Origin: Roseateles oligotrophus
GTDB taxonomy: Bacteria; Pseudomonadota; Gammaproteobacteria; Burkholderiales; Burkholderiaceae_C
DNA: 64,000 bases
Direction of reading: 5' to 3'
NCBI RefSeq assembly: GCF_014204525.1
Contig: NZ_JACHLP010000012.1
Span: 62,001 to 126,000 of the forward strand
A program made the translations under genes and the position numbers. Within the stretch, counting starts at the first letter, position 1, and each line of letters begins with the position of its first letter. The notes below the pieces were generated by a model. The model was not told where the DNA came from. It was given only the letters and a program-made list of their open reading frames with translations, and ran no database searches. Positions 15,279 through 24,091 of this stretch are shown here, piece after piece.

Positions 15279-17311
15279 GTTGAGCTCTCCTTGGCCATCA
15301 AAAAACCGGGATGCGGGGATTTGCGGCACAGCAGCAGGGCGGTCAGGTCGTCCGAGGCCTCGGCCTCGCCGACAAAGGCCGCCACATCGGCCACCAGGCT
15401 GCCCAGCTTGTCGGCCGCGGCCTCGCCCTGGCTGCCGGCCAGCCAGGCTTGCAGCCTGGCCTCGCCGTAGGCATGGCCTTGGCTGTTGAAGGCCTCGGTG
15501 ATGCCGTCGGTGTAGAGCAGCAGGGTGTCGCCGGGCTGCAGCTGGGCTTGCTGGTCGCTATAGCTCATGCCGGGCAGCACGCCCAGGGCCATCTCGCAGG
15601 CGCAGGCCAGTGCCTGCAGCCGGCCGCCGGGCTGGCGCAGCAGGGGCGCGGGGTGGCCGGCGCAGGCGTAGACCAGCTCGCCGCTCGCGGGGCTGTAGAT
15701 GCCGTAGCAAGCCGTAACGAAGAGTTCCATCGGATTGCGGGCGCTCAGCGCCTCGTTGGTGCGCGCCAGCACCTCGGCCGGGGCCAGGCCGGACTGCGCC
15801 AGGTCTTGCAAGACGGTGCGCGAGACGGCCATGAAAAAGGCCGCGCCCACGCCCTTGCCCGCCACATCGGCGACGAGGAAGCCCCAGCGCCCGTCGGCCA
15901 GGGCAAAGCAGTCGTAGAAGTCGCCGCCCAGCTCGCGCGCGGGGTGCATGCAGGCGCGCATGGAGAACTCGGCCGTGTCCGGGAAGTGCTGGGGCAGGAT
16001 GGCTTGCTGCATATCGCGCGCCGAGGCCAGCTCTTCCTGCACCCGCAGGGCGGCCAGGTGCAGCTGCTCGTTCTTGTCGGCCAGCTCCAGGGTGCGCAGC
16101 TGCACCAGGCGTTCCAGCTCGCGCTGGCGCGATTCGTTCTGCTCGCGGATCACGTCCAGCAGCCGGCCCACCTCGGCCGCCACGCTGTTGAAGTTGCCCG
16201 CCACCAGCACCAGCTCGTCCTGCGTGTCGACGCGGATGCGGGTGTCCAGCCGGCCGGCGCAGAAGTCCTGCGTGCCTTGCGAGAGCTGGCGCAGCGAGCG
16301 CAGGGTCGAGACGTAAATGCCGGCGAACAGATAGGCGATGGCCGCCATCGCCCCCACCAGCAGGGCGCCCACCTGCCACTGGCTGCGCTGCAAGGCGGCC
16401 AGCCGCGCCTCCAGGCGGGCATCGGCCTGGGCGATGCTGGCGGCCGCCAGGGCGCGCACCTGGGTCAGATTGGTCTGGGCCAGGGGGCGCAGCTCCTCGA
16501 TGGCGGCGGGCCGGTCCAGCACCTTGTCCACCGCGTCCTGCTGGGCCTCGACGCCGCCGAGCAAGGTGTGCAGCTGGGCCTGCAGGCGCGCGTCCTGCTC
16601 GCCCGCCAGCAGCTGGCTCATGCCCGCGCGCAGCGGCGGCATGGCCTCGCTCAGCACCACCTGGGCGGCCACGGCATAACTGGCCATGTCATCGCTGGCC
16701 AGGTTGAGGGCGTCGCGTTGCTTGGCCAGGGTTTCCTGCAGCAGGGGCAGGCGGTGGGCCAGCATGTCGAAGGCGGCGTCCAGCGTCGGGTCCACGCTGA
16801 GGCGGTGCACGCGCGCGCTTTCGCGCATCAGGGCCAGCAAGGCATTGATGCTGCCGGTGTGGGCGGCGAAGCGGCGCTGCGCCTCGTCCCGCGGGCTCAG
16901 GGCCAGTTGCTGCAGCCAGTGCTGCTGCAGGCGGGTGGCCAGCTCGGGCAGGGCGTTAGGCCCCGGGCCGGCCTGTTTGGCCCAGTGCTGCAGGCGCTGC
17001 ATCTCGGTGGCCAGCTGGTTCAGCTCGGCCAGGCCGGGGGCGTTGGCGGCGGGCTGGCCGCGCAGATTGATCAGGCCGGCCAGCAACTGGCCTTGCTGGG
17101 CCAGGGTGGCCAGGCCGCGGCGTTCCAGCTCGGCTTGCTGGGCCTCCAGCGTGCTCTTGCGCAGCAGTGGCCAGCTCAGCAAGGCCAGGGCCAGCAGCAT
17201 CACCGCGCCCACCAGCAGGAATTTGCGCGAAAAGGAAAGCCGCCCCGACAACCAACTGGCCGGCGCCAGCAGCCGCGGCAGGGCCGCGCCGGCGTGGATC
17301 AGCATGCTCAT
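15275..17311 (-). CDS. Membrane-bound SpoIIE-type PP2C phosphatase with HAMP domain
   Basis: The 678-residue sensor has a first membrane helix (about 29-49), a periplasmic helical sensor (50-315), a second helix (about 316-337), a HAMP segment, a coiled coil (about 395-440) and a C-terminal SpoIIE/PP2C phosphatase domain. Metal-binding motifs are visible as GGDFYDCF, VADVAGKGVGAA and LLLYTDGITEA. It probably dephosphorylates the STAS protein when its periplasmic sensor is engaged. It overlaps the upstream PstS-like gene by four bases (ATGA), which suggests that the periplasmic protein delivers the signal. Confidence 0.93.
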   Translation of the reverse strand: MSMLIHAGAALPRLLAPASWLSGRLSFSRKFLLVGAVMLLALALLSWPLLRKSTLEAQQAELERRGLATLAQQGQLLAGLINLRGQPAANAPGLAELNQLATEMQRLQHWAKQAGPGPNALPELATRLQQHWLQQLALSPRDEAQRRFAAHTGSINALLALMRESARVHRLSVDPTLDAAFDMLAHRLPLLQETLAKQRDALNLASDDMASYAVAAQVVLSEAMPPLRAGMSQLLAGEQDARLQAQLHTLLGGVEAQQDAVDKVLDRPAAIEELRPLAQTNLTQVRALAAASIAQADARLEARLAALQRSQWQVGALLVGAMAAIAYLFAGIYVSTLRSLRQLSQGTQDFCAGRLDTRIRVDTQDELVLVAGNFNSVAAEVGRLLDVIREQNESRQRELERLVQLRTLELADKNEQLHLAALRVQEELASARDMQQAILPQHFPDTAEFSMRACMHPARELGGDFYDCFALADGRWGFLVADVAGKGVGAAFFMAVSRTVLQDLAQSGLAPAEVLARTNEALSARNPMELFVTACYGIYSPASGELVYACAGHPAPLLRQPGGRLQALACACEMALGVLPGMSYSDQQAQLQPGDTLLLYTDGITEAFNSQGHAYGEARLQAWLAGSQGEAAADKLGSLVADVAAFVGEAEASDDLTALLLCRKSPHPGFLMAKESST

Positions 17312-17751
17312 TCCAGATTGGCGCTGAGCAGCACCTTGACCGTGCTGCCGGCCGGCTTGCGGGTGACGTAGCCGATGGCGCCGGGCGTGCTCTGCACCAG
17401 GCGGGCGACTTCTTCATCGCTCTCGACCTGGCGCGGCGGCAGGCCCATGCCGGTGAAGCTCTGGCGCGCCCAGTAGGCGCGCAGCTGGCCGGGGCTGCGG
17501 CCGCTGAGCTGCTCGTAGAAGGCGCGGCGCAGGGCATGGCCCTCGCGCAGGTCGATGGGCTGGATGGCCTGCCCGTCGGGCCAGCTTTGCTGCTGGCGCA
17601 GAAAGATCTGGGTGGCGCGCTCGGGGCTGAGCTTGTCCAGGGTGACGTCTTTGTGGGCGATCAGCAGCAGCGTGGGCTCCTTGGGGGCGGCCAGGGCAGC
17701 GGCGGCCAGCCAGCAGCTGGCGGCGCAGAAGAGGTGCGGGATGAGTTTCAT
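17308..17751 (-). CDS. PstS-like periplasmic binding protein, small
   Basis: The 147-residue protein has a signal peptide (MKLIPHLFCAASCWLAAAALA) and the short PstS-like fold seen in phosphate-binding-related proteins: LSPERATQIFLRQQQSWPDG, then RRAFYEQLSG and GAIGYVTR near the C-terminus. True PstS is about 330-350 residues, so this is a single-lobe, minimal form often found next to sensors and porins. It lies three bases downstream of the porin and overlaps the phosphatase, so it may be its ligand-binding partner. The ligand is unknown. Confidence 0.8.
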   Translation of the reverse strand: MKLIPHLFCAASCWLAAAALAAPKEPTLLLIAHKDVTLDKLSPERATQIFLRQQQSWPDGQAIQPIDLREGHALRRAFYEQLSGRSPGQLRAYWARQSFTGMGLPPRQVESDEEVARLVQSTPGAIGYVTRKPAGSTVKVLLSANLE

Positions 17752-17754
17752 GGC

Positions 17755-19164
17755 TCAGAACACCAGGTCCAGCGTGAGGCTGAACAGTTGCAGCTTGGGC
17801 GCGAAGGGCAGGGCGGGCACGGCCAGCGCGCCCGGTGTGTGGGAATCGGGGGTTTGGACGCGGTCGAACTGGGCCTTCAGCGCCATGTTTTCGCGCCAGT
17901 CCCAGCGCAGGCCCAGGCTCAGCGAGCGGGTGGACAGGTCGGCAAACTGCTGGGCCTGCTCCAGGCCGGCGCGCAGCTGGCTCATGCCGGCGTCCAGCGC
18001 CGGGTCCAGGCCCAGCGGAGCAAGCGCGCTGCTGTCCAGCTTGGGGCCAGAGCGCTGCTGGCGCGCGACGCTGAGGTAGGGCGTGAAGTCGCCCCAGCTG
18101 CGCGCCAGCGTCAGGCTGTAGCCGCGGTAGCGGCCGACCAGATCGCTGCGCGAGTCCATATGGGTCAGCTCGGCCAGCAGCCGCCATTGCTGCCAGTTAG
18201 CGTCGGCGCCCAGGCTGGTGTAGATGGGGCGGTTGTCAAAAGGCTTGCTCAAGCCTGGCAAGGCCTGCACCCTGGCCGCCAGCGCCGCCGCCAAGGGCGC
18301 GGGCAGCTGCGGGTTGCGGGCCATTTGCTGCAGGGCGCCGCCCAGCTGGGCCAGGCCGGTGCCCAGCTGCGTGACCTGTTCGGAGCGCAAGGTGTAGCGG
18401 TCAATCTCGGTGCGCGAGAAGCGCAGCATGGCCTGGGGCAGGTGGGCGCTGATGCTGAAACCGCGCAGGCCGCGCAGGCTGGCGTCGGCGCTCTGCACCG
18501 GCTTGAGGTTATGAAAGCGGTGCGGGTAGTCGTAGCCGCCGGCATAGGCTTGTAGCAGCAGGCTGGCGTCGCCGAGGTTGTGGCGGTACTGCAGGTCGCC
18601 GCCGTCCAGGCTGGCCACGCTGTTCACCATGCCGTAGAGCGGCAGGGCCGGGCGCATGCTGAGGTTGGCGTAGCCGATCTCGGCGATGTCGGAGTCGAAG
18701 TAGAGCGGGCTGCGCAGCCGGCCCAGGCGTGCGCTGAGTCCGTTTGTTAGCTGCTGGCGCAGGGCGGCGATGCGCAGCTGCGGCCGCATGTCCTCGCCCG
18801 CCCGGGCCACGCCCTGCAGCAGCAGCGAGGTCTGCGCCAGCGGCTGCCATTCCAGCTGCAGGCCCAGCACCGAATCCAGATTGGCCGACCAGCCCTGCCG
18901 CACCGGCCGGGTCTGCGAGAAGGAGCTGATGGCGCCGGCGGTGGCGTTGTCGTTATGGCTCAGGCCCAGCGTGGCGAAGCCGGAGAGGCGCAGGCTGCTG
19001 TTGCTGTTGTTTGCATTGCTGTTGGCCGGTGCCGCCTCGCTCGCAGGCGCTTCGCTCTCGTCGGCTGCTGCGGCAGCGGGCCGCCCCGCCAGGCTCAGCC
19101 AGGCCAGCGCGAAAGCGGCGGCCAGCCTGTGCAGGCGGGGCCGGGTTGCTGCTTGTTTGTCCAT
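17755..19164 (-). CDS. Outer-membrane beta-barrel porin-like protein
   Basis: The 469-residue protein has a signal peptide (AAAFALAWLSLAGRPAAAAA), a low-complexity Ala/Ser/Asn linker (about 35-55), and alternating barrel strands ending in a terminal aromatic LFSLTLDLVF. I assign it to the porin-like barrels that often accompany short PstS-like proteins; no exact family is claimed. It is the first gene of a six-gene operon (to 12675) whose members touch or overlap. An 8-bp direct/inverted repeat block lies about 90 bases upstream. Confidence 0.75.
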   Translation of the reverse strand: MDKQAATRPRLHRLAAAFALAWLSLAGRPAAAAADESEAPASEAAPANSNANNSNSSLRLSGFATLGLSHNDNATAGAISSFSQTRPVRQGWSANLDSVLGLQLEWQPLAQTSLLLQGVARAGEDMRPQLRIAALRQQLTNGLSARLGRLRSPLYFDSDIAEIGYANLSMRPALPLYGMVNSVASLDGGDLQYRHNLGDASLLLQAYAGGYDYPHRFHNLKPVQSADASLRGLRGFSISAHLPQAMLRFSRTEIDRYTLRSEQVTQLGTGLAQLGGALQQMARNPQLPAPLAAALAARVQALPGLSKPFDNRPIYTSLGADANWQQWRLLAELTHMDSRSDLVGRYRGYSLTLARSWGDFTPYLSVARQQRSGPKLDSSALAPLGLDPALDAGMSQLRAGLEQAQQFADLSTRSLSLGLRWDWRENMALKAQFDRVQTPDSHTPGALAVPALPFAPKLQLFSLTLDLVF

Positions 19165-19250
19165 GAAAGTCCTTGCTTGCCTTTGCAGCGCTCCGGCCGG
19201 CCTGGTGGCGGGATGGGCGCTGCTTGATTGAGCAGGACTGTGCAGAGCGA

Positions 19251-19280
19251 GCGTTGAATTTGCGTTGAAGAGTTCAACGC
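19251..19280 (-). promoter_or_regulatory. Triple GCGTTGAA operator-like block
   Basis: GCGTTGAA occurs at 19251-19258 and 19262-19269, then inverted as TTCAACGC at 19273-19280. Start-to-start spacing is 11 bases, one DNA turn. The block sits upstream of the porin/partner-switching operon and may bind a dimeric regulator. Confidence 0.5.
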
Positions 19281-19698
19281 GGGCAGGTAGACAGGCAGGA
19301 AAGCGCTGCGCCAGGCCGCTTCGAACCGAGACCTCGCAAAGGGTCAGCGGGGCAGGGGCCTTGGCCCAAAAGGGCCGCGAAAGAACGAGTCTTGTGGAGG
19401 ATTTTGGCGACGGCCCGAAAGCTCAAAAACTTGTCGGAGCTGATCCAACAGCCGGGTCGTTTGCAAGGGCGGCAATTAGCCCAGCGCAAAGCTGCAGAGA
19501 ACGGGCTTTGGGCAAACCGGGGGGCAGTAAGGCAGGCAACAGTGGGCATAATTACTCAAGTGCCGAATTTGCGGCGTACAGAAGCAAATTCACCGATGGC
19601 TCCAGAAACTCGTCTTTGCAAACCTTGAGTCGCCCTCCGGGATTGGGGGGGAGTTGCTGGACAGCCTCGTTATGCGTCTTCCAGGACCTCGAGTCACC
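19281..19698. other. Intergenic region without a recognisable gene
   Basis: Short open frames here lack ribosome-binding sites, host-like GC3 or family resemblance. Nothing beyond possible promoter sequence for the divergent flanking genes was found. Confidence 0.6.
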
Positions 19699-20130
19699 AT
19701 GCGCTTCTTTCTCGCTTCGCTCATGACCGCCCTCATCTCTCTGCCAGCTTGGGCCGATCACCCATGTCGGCCGAGTCCCTGCACAATGTCAAAGGCAAGA
19801 GGCGAATCGTGCTCTTCCCATGCCGACTGGATTGTTGAGGGAACCGTGGTCAGCGTCCAGAACACTCTCGTCCCGTGGGGCGCTGACGGAAAAGGCCGCG
19901 TCTGGGATCGCGGGCGCGTCGAACTCGTCGAGCCTTCGGTCACGAAGGGTACATATGCGCTTCTCTATGATCGAGCGGTCCTTACTGGCGCTTCCTTTTG
20001 CTATTTCTCAATAGCGATGGTTCCTCCCGAGTGGACGGGCAAGCGCATCCGTGCATTTGGTACGAGCACTCCTTTGTTCGCGCCTTGGGGCGACGTCGGC
20101 GTAATCGGCGTTGAACTTGTTGAGCCGTAA
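19699..20130 (+). CDS. Hypothetical secreted protein
   Basis: The 143-residue protein begins with a clear signal peptide (MRFFLASLMTALISLPAWA, cleavage before DH). The mature part has four Cys (CRPSPC, SCSS, FCYF), suggesting periplasmic disulfides, and predicted beta-rich segments (WIVEGTVVSVQN, GVIGVELVEP). I do not recognise a family. The frame is open to 19654, but the ATG at 19699 starts the signal peptide. A composite repeat starts about 18 bases after the stop. Codon use is somewhat less GC-biased than the core genes. Confidence 0.6.
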   Translation: MRFFLASLMTALISLPAWADHPCRPSPCTMSKARGESCSSHADWIVEGTVVSVQNTLVPWGADGKGRVWDRGRVELVEPSVTKGTYALLYDRAVLTGASFCYFSIAMVPPEWTGKRIRAFGTSTPLFAPWGDVGVIGVELVEP

Positions 20131-20147
20131 GTGCTTTGGCGTCCGAT

Positions 20148-20340
20148 ACGCCTAACCCTACTACAGGGACTTCCCGACAAATCAATCGGTAGACAGCGGT
20201 AGACAGGGTCAGTTCTTAAGTTTCAAGTCCCATCCGCTCACCACGAAAGTTCGTAGATCGGCTAGGCGAAAGCGTAAGCAGATGGCTCCTCATAGTACTG
20301 CTGAGGCGTCGGGTTACGCTGCGCAAACCCGACCTACAAC
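20148..20340 (+). repeat. Composite repeat, left copy (REP-containing)
   Basis: This copy begins CGCCTAACCCTACTACAGGG, contains GGTAGACAG motifs and a TCAAGTCC...CCGCTCACCACGAAAGTTCG block, and ends in a REP (GTCGGGTTACGCTGCGC...CCCGACCTAC, 20308-20337). A diverged second copy lies at 24911-25197 in the same orientation, so the two bracket the genes from 20362 to 24918. Confidence 0.8.
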
Positions 20341-20361
20341 TGGGCTTGCCGGCTCGCGGCC

Positions 20362-21084
20362 TTACACGCATTTGCCCATGAGCGGGCCTTGCAGCATAAA
20401 GGGCAGGACGAGAATGCCAGACACTTCTACCGGCCCGATTTTGGGCGGGTTGAACTTGAGCGCGTCGGGCCGCAGGCAGCCGGGCTTGCCAGCAAACTCG
20501 GCACTTGCCGCGAAGTGATCCGACTTGCTGCGTTTGGGCGTGCCCAAGTCCTGGCCGCTGGCTTCGGCCAGTTGTTGGACTTGGCTTTTGCTGTTCGACA
20601 TGGCCGCGCGCAAGGTGTCGGTGCCTAGCTGCAAGGGGGCGGGGCTTGCTGGTATGTCGAGGCTGTCGCCTTGCGGGGGCGGCGTCGGACTGGGGGCTTG
20701 GGCAATGGCGGCTGACGCGGTTGCCGTTTCGAAGTCAAACGATGGTTCCGAGATGACGAGGGATGAAAGCTTCCCAAACTGGGGTGGCGGATCTTCCTCC
20801 CGTTGACTGACTTCTTTGCTTGGGCTGAGGAAAACAGTGATGGCTTGCCTCAGCCCTGGGCCCTCGAATCGGGCGGTGGATGGCCTCATCAAGAGCTGCA
20901 AGAAGCAGCCCAGGATCAGCAGACTCAGCAAGGCGGCCAGCAGTCTTGAGCGGCGCGAAGGAGCGTCTAGCAAGACCGCAAGCTTGGGGTCGAAAGTGCC
21001 GGGTCTTGCCAGTGCCAAGGTCATTGCGAGTATTGCGTGATGGAGTCTGAGAGCGTCCGCAGTTTCCCATCCCCAATCCGACAC
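20362..21084 (-). CDS. Hypothetical single-pass membrane protein
   Basis: The 240-residue protein has one hydrophobic helix (LLAALLSLLILGCFLQLLM, about 48-66), then a Pro/Ser-rich presumably periplasmic region (PSPTPPPQGDSLDIPASPAP) and a C-terminal segment with two Cys. The topology is TonB-like, but the C-terminus shows no TonB domain and I assign no function. The start is a GTG at 21084; an ATG at 21024 would remove 20 residues. It is divergent from padR across 108 bases that contain a perfect palindrome, so both may share that operator. Confidence 0.55.
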   Translation of the reverse strand: MSDWGWETADALRLHHAILAMTLALARPGTFDPKLAVLLDAPSRRSRLLAALLSLLILGCFLQLLMRPSTARFEGPGLRQAITVFLSPSKEVSQREEDPPPQFGKLSSLVISEPSFDFETATASAAIAQAPSPTPPPQGDSLDIPASPAPLQLGTDTLRAAMSNSKSQVQQLAEASGQDLGTPKRSKSDHFAASAEFAGKPGCLRPDALKFNPPKIGPVEVSGILVLPFMLQGPLMGKCV

Positions 21085-21166
21085 TGCCGCCCATGCAGCG
21101 CGGTTTTTTTACCGGATTTCTTTTTTAATCACGGCTTAGGAGTCTCGTGAAACTCGCTTGACTCGG

Positions 21167-21188
21167 TAACTCTACATATGTAGAGTTA
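21167..21188. promoter_or_regulatory. Perfect 22-bp palindrome, likely PadR operator
   Basis: Each half reads TAACTCTACAT and the two halves are exact reverse complements. The site ends four bases before the padR start, where binding would block transcription or translation initiation, as in autoregulated PadR-type repressors. Confidence 0.8.
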
Positions 21189-21192
21189 TTGC

Positions 21193-21546
21193 ATGAAACG
21201 AACACGCGCTCCCTCGCAGCAGGCCTTGGCCGTGCTGCTGGCTTTGGCCGACGCCGGTGATGAATGGCGTCATGGCTATGACATTGCGACGCAGGCCGAC
21301 ATCAAGTCCGGGACCTTGTATCCCTTGCTCATGCGGCTGGAAGCGCAGGGCCAGCTTGAAGCGGTGTGGCAGGAGTCGCCCACACCGGGCCGCCCGCCAC
21401 GCCACGCCTACCGGCTGACACAAGCAGGCCGAGCTTGGCTGGCTGGCATGGGCGAAGCGCTCGATCAGGCGCGGGCGCGTCGAGACGCCATGGCGCCCCA
21501 GCCTGGCTTGAGCGCTGCAGCCAAAACATCGGCCTCCTCGATATGA
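21193..21546 (+). CDS. PadR-family transcriptional regulator
   Basis: The 117-residue protein is a PadR winged helix: HGYDIATQADIKSGTLYPLLMRLEAQGQLE (residues 28-57) is the recognition-helix and wing region, followed by PPRHAYRLTQAGRAWL. PadR proteins repress efflux or envelope genes until a small ligand binds. The stop overlaps the start of the next gene (ATGA), a typical PadR-membrane protein pair. The 22-bp palindrome just upstream is the probable operator. The C-terminal tail is short and Ala/Ser-rich. Confidence 0.9.
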   Translation: MKRTRAPSQQALAVLLALADAGDEWRHGYDIATQADIKSGTLYPLLMRLEAQGQLEAVWQESPTPGRPPRHAYRLTQAGRAWLAGMGEALDQARARRDAMAPQPGLSAAAKTSASSI

Positions 21547-22700
21547 GCAATCCGAGTCCAAGGCAAAGCGGCTGGGTCTTGGCATGCGCGCAGGGGATGA
21601 TGCGTGCATGTCTGGCCCTGATGCCATCGGAATATGCCCAATGGGGGCGAGCCATGGCTGCGGAGTTGGACGCGGTCAGCTCACCCGGGGCGGCGTGCAG
21701 CTTCGCGCTGGGTTGCCTGGGGCTGGCGTTGAAGCTGCGCCTGTTCGCCATGTTCTGGGTGGCTGTTGATCCCTTGACGCAAGGCACGACCCTCCTGTTT
21801 TCCTCGCTCGCCGGCCTTGGCGGCGCTTGCGCCTGCTTGGCCGTGCTGGCGGGCGGCGTCTTCATGGCCTTGGCAGGGGCGCCGCCGGCCTGGCCCTGGA
21901 TGAATGGTGTGTCGCTAAGTTTTGCACTGCTCAGCTTGGCTCTGCTGCCACGGCAGCGTTTGCAGACGGATGTGCGGCTGCGCGCGACGCTGTGCTTTCT
22001 CTTGGGTGCAGTCCTGCTGGCTTGCACCGCTCTGGAACCCATTGCAGGCTTGGCCGGCCGCTGGCTGCGACTGGGGCCTGTCACCGTTCAGCCCGTCTGG
22101 CTGCTGCTGCCCAGCCTCTTGCTTTTATCGGGACGAGCGCCGAACACGGGAGCCGAAAGATTCGCTGGCAGCACAGGCCTGGGCCTGGCACTCGCCATCG
22201 TGGCGCTGATAGCGCAAGCGGAACTTTGCTGGCTGCTGCTCATGGGCCTCATTTTGTTGCTGCGCGGCGGGCGTCGGCCAGGCCACCGGGGCGAGTCTTT
22301 GCTTGCCTGTCTGGCCTTGTTGGGCGCAGGCATGACGAGCCAAACCTGGCAGGCACCGAGTACCCAGGCCTTTGTTGATCAGGTGCTGATGCAGAGCTGG
22401 TCGCAGGGTTCGGGGCTTGCACTTGCTTGGCTCCTGCCCGCGGCCCTGTTGCCGTCTGTGCTGCCCGTTTGGCGACACCGGCATGCGCTTGAGCATGGCC
22501 TGCTCTGGTCCGGCATCTTTTTGCTGAGTCTGCCGGGATGGCTGCCGAGCCCGCTACTGGGCATGGGCGGCAGCGCCATCCTGGGCTATGTCCTCAGTCT
22601 GGCCGCGGTACCTGGACCTGGGCAGAGGCTGGTCGGCCGATCCGGCGCAGCAACTCCGCCGAACAGGCGCGAACCCAGCGGCTTGCTCAGGCTTTACTGA
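21543..22700 (+). CDS. PadR-coupled multi-pass membrane protein
   Basis: The 385-residue protein has a short cytoplasmic N-terminus (LALMPSEYAQWGRAMAAELDAV), a motif common in membrane proteins co-transcribed with PadR regulators, followed by roughly ten hydrophobic helices. No enzyme or transporter motif was recognised. The ATG at 21543 overlaps the padR stop in ATGA; the open frame extends to 21366 but would run antiparallel through padR coding sequence. It is likely the target of the PadR repressor. A strong hairpin follows the stop. Confidence 0.7.
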   Translation: MSNPSPRQSGWVLACAQGMMRACLALMPSEYAQWGRAMAAELDAVSSPGAACSFALGCLGLALKLRLFAMFWVAVDPLTQGTTLLFSSLAGLGGACACLAVLAGGVFMALAGAPPAWPWMNGVSLSFALLSLALLPRQRLQTDVRLRATLCFLLGAVLLACTALEPIAGLAGRWLRLGPVTVQPVWLLLPSLLLLSGRAPNTGAERFAGSTGLGLALAIVALIAQAELCWLLLMGLILLLRGGRRPGHRGESLLACLALLGAGMTSQTWQAPSTQAFVDQVLMQSWSQGSGLALAWLLPAALLPSVLPVWRHRHALEHGLLWSGIFLLSLPGWLPSPLLGMGGSAILGYVLSLAAVPGPGQRLVGRSGAATPPNRREPSGLLRLY

Positions 22701-22726
22701 GCCCACGTTTCCCCCAGCCCTGAAGT

Positions 22727-22755
22727 TCAAGCTGGCCTTGAAAAGGCCAGCTTGA
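22727..22755 (+). terminator. Strong hairpin, possible terminator
   Basis: TCAAGCTGGCCTT (22727-22739) and AAGGCCAGCTTGA (22743-22755) form a perfect 13-bp stem with a 3-base loop. No T tract follows directly, so termination is not certain; it may instead stabilise the upstream mRNA. Confidence 0.5.
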
Positions 22756-22822
22756 GGCCGCTGCATGGGCGCTTTTGCTTCAGCACGCTAATCACATATC
22801 TCCATTCACAGGACAAACCGCC

Positions 22823-23722
22823 ATGACCCTCCGCCGTCGCTCCTTCCTTGCCATCGCCGTGCTGATGTTGCTGGGCTCCTTCTATCTGGCCTGGCAGCAC
22901 TGGAGCCAGCCTTGGGGGACCCAGGCCGTGCGTTTCACACCGGCACAGCAGGAGTGCGGGCAGCAGGGGCGGCTGCGTTACTGCATCAACCGAGACGCCG
23001 CTGGCGTGAACGGTGATTGGGTTTACCACCTGCATGGCCGCAAGCTCGACGAAACGGCCTGGAACGACCCCAGCTATATGACGGCCATGATCCAGGCTGC
23101 CTGGCAGCAGAGGGGCCAGCGTCCGCCCACCGTGGTCACGCTGTCCTACGGCCCGGTCTGGCTGCTCACGCCCAGGGGCAAGACCGAAGCCAGCGGCCTG
23201 CTGGAACAGATCAGCGTGGACATGGACGCGATCGAAGCTCGGCATGGCCGGCCCGCAAACCGCCTGCTTCTCGGCGAATCGATGGGCGGGCTCAATGCCC
23301 TGATCCTCGGGCTGAGCCGGCCCGAACGCTTTGCCAAGGTGGCGGCGCTCTGTCCCGGTGTCTATATAGATTCGCCGTTTGCCTCGCTGAGCCAGCTGAA
23401 GGCCGCCCTGGAACGAACCGGGGCCGATCCCAAGATCGGCTTCGGCGTCCTCAGCCTGGCGCGCCGATACGTGGCGGACGATGCGGAGTGGCAGCAGGTA
23501 TCACCGCTGGCCTTGATCGAGCGGCCCCTGCCTGCCGCGAGCCAGGGCCCGCAGCTGTATGTCTCTAACGGTTTGTACGATCGTTACGGCAACTTCGAGG
23601 GCAGTCAGCGCCTGGTCGAACGCGCCCGTGTCCAGGGTTGGCTGACCGAGTGGCACCCAATTTACGGCGGCCACTGCGCCAGCGATATCGACTCGCTGGC
23701 CCGCTTTCTGCTGCGGGGCTGA
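22823..23722 (+). CDS. Membrane-anchored alpha/beta hydrolase (esterase-like)
   Basis: The 299-residue protein starts with a basic tip and a single hydrophobic helix (LAIAVLMLLGSFYLAW), a signal anchor or signal peptide. The nucleophile elbow is GESMGG (in RLLLGESMGGLNALIL, about residue 155), and the last His is in IYGGHCASD. The fold resembles esterase D/putative feruloyl-esterase-type hydrolases that act in the periplasm. The ATG at 22823 has AGGACA upstream. The substrate is unknown. Confidence 0.85.
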   Translation: MTLRRRSFLAIAVLMLLGSFYLAWQHWSQPWGTQAVRFTPAQQECGQQGRLRYCINRDAAGVNGDWVYHLHGRKLDETAWNDPSYMTAMIQAAWQQRGQRPPTVVTLSYGPVWLLTPRGKTEASGLLEQISVDMDAIEARHGRPANRLLLGESMGGLNALILGLSRPERFAKVAALCPGVYIDSPFASLSQLKAALERTGADPKIGFGVLSLARRYVADDAEWQQVSPLALIERPLPAASQGPQLYVSNGLYDRYGNFEGSQRLVERARVQGWLTEWHPIYGGHCASDIDSLARFLLRG

Positions 23723-23918
23723 GGTGCTGCTCTGGACTACATTCGTGTCAGCAAACAAACAGCTGAGCGGTAGACAGGGGCGGGTCTTGCCAGGCATGCG
23801 CGGCCGGCAATCAAGTAATGCAGCCCGGCCGCGTCGATACGCCAAGCGGAGCTTGACGGCAGTTCCTTGCGGGCATCTCCGCACTTCTGAGTGCTGCAAT
23901 CCGCCCATAATTGGCTGC

Positions 23919-24059
23919 ATGTCCGCGCAAGCCTTGACCAAATCTCCACTGAACGCCACCTCGGGCGGCGCGATTCAGTTCAACACGGTTGATCTGTCGC
24001 CGGCTCCGCTTGGCCGCTTCGCCAGCGAAATGTGGCGGCAGATAAACGCTGACTGGTAG
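23919..24059 (+). CDS. Short hypothetical open frame
   Basis: A 46-residue frame (MSAQALTKSPLNATSGG...EMWRQINADW) in the 370-base gap after the hydrolase. It has no recognisable domain or good ribosome-binding site and may be a truncated remnant. The rest of 23723-23918 holds a GGTAGACAGGGGCGGGTCTTGCC-like fragment of the composite repeat and nothing else obvious. Confidence 0.25.
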   Translation: MSAQALTKSPLNATSGGAIQFNTVDLSPAPLGRFASEMWRQINADW

Positions 24060-24091
24060 CCCCCTTCATTTCAACCGATTGATCCTCGTCC

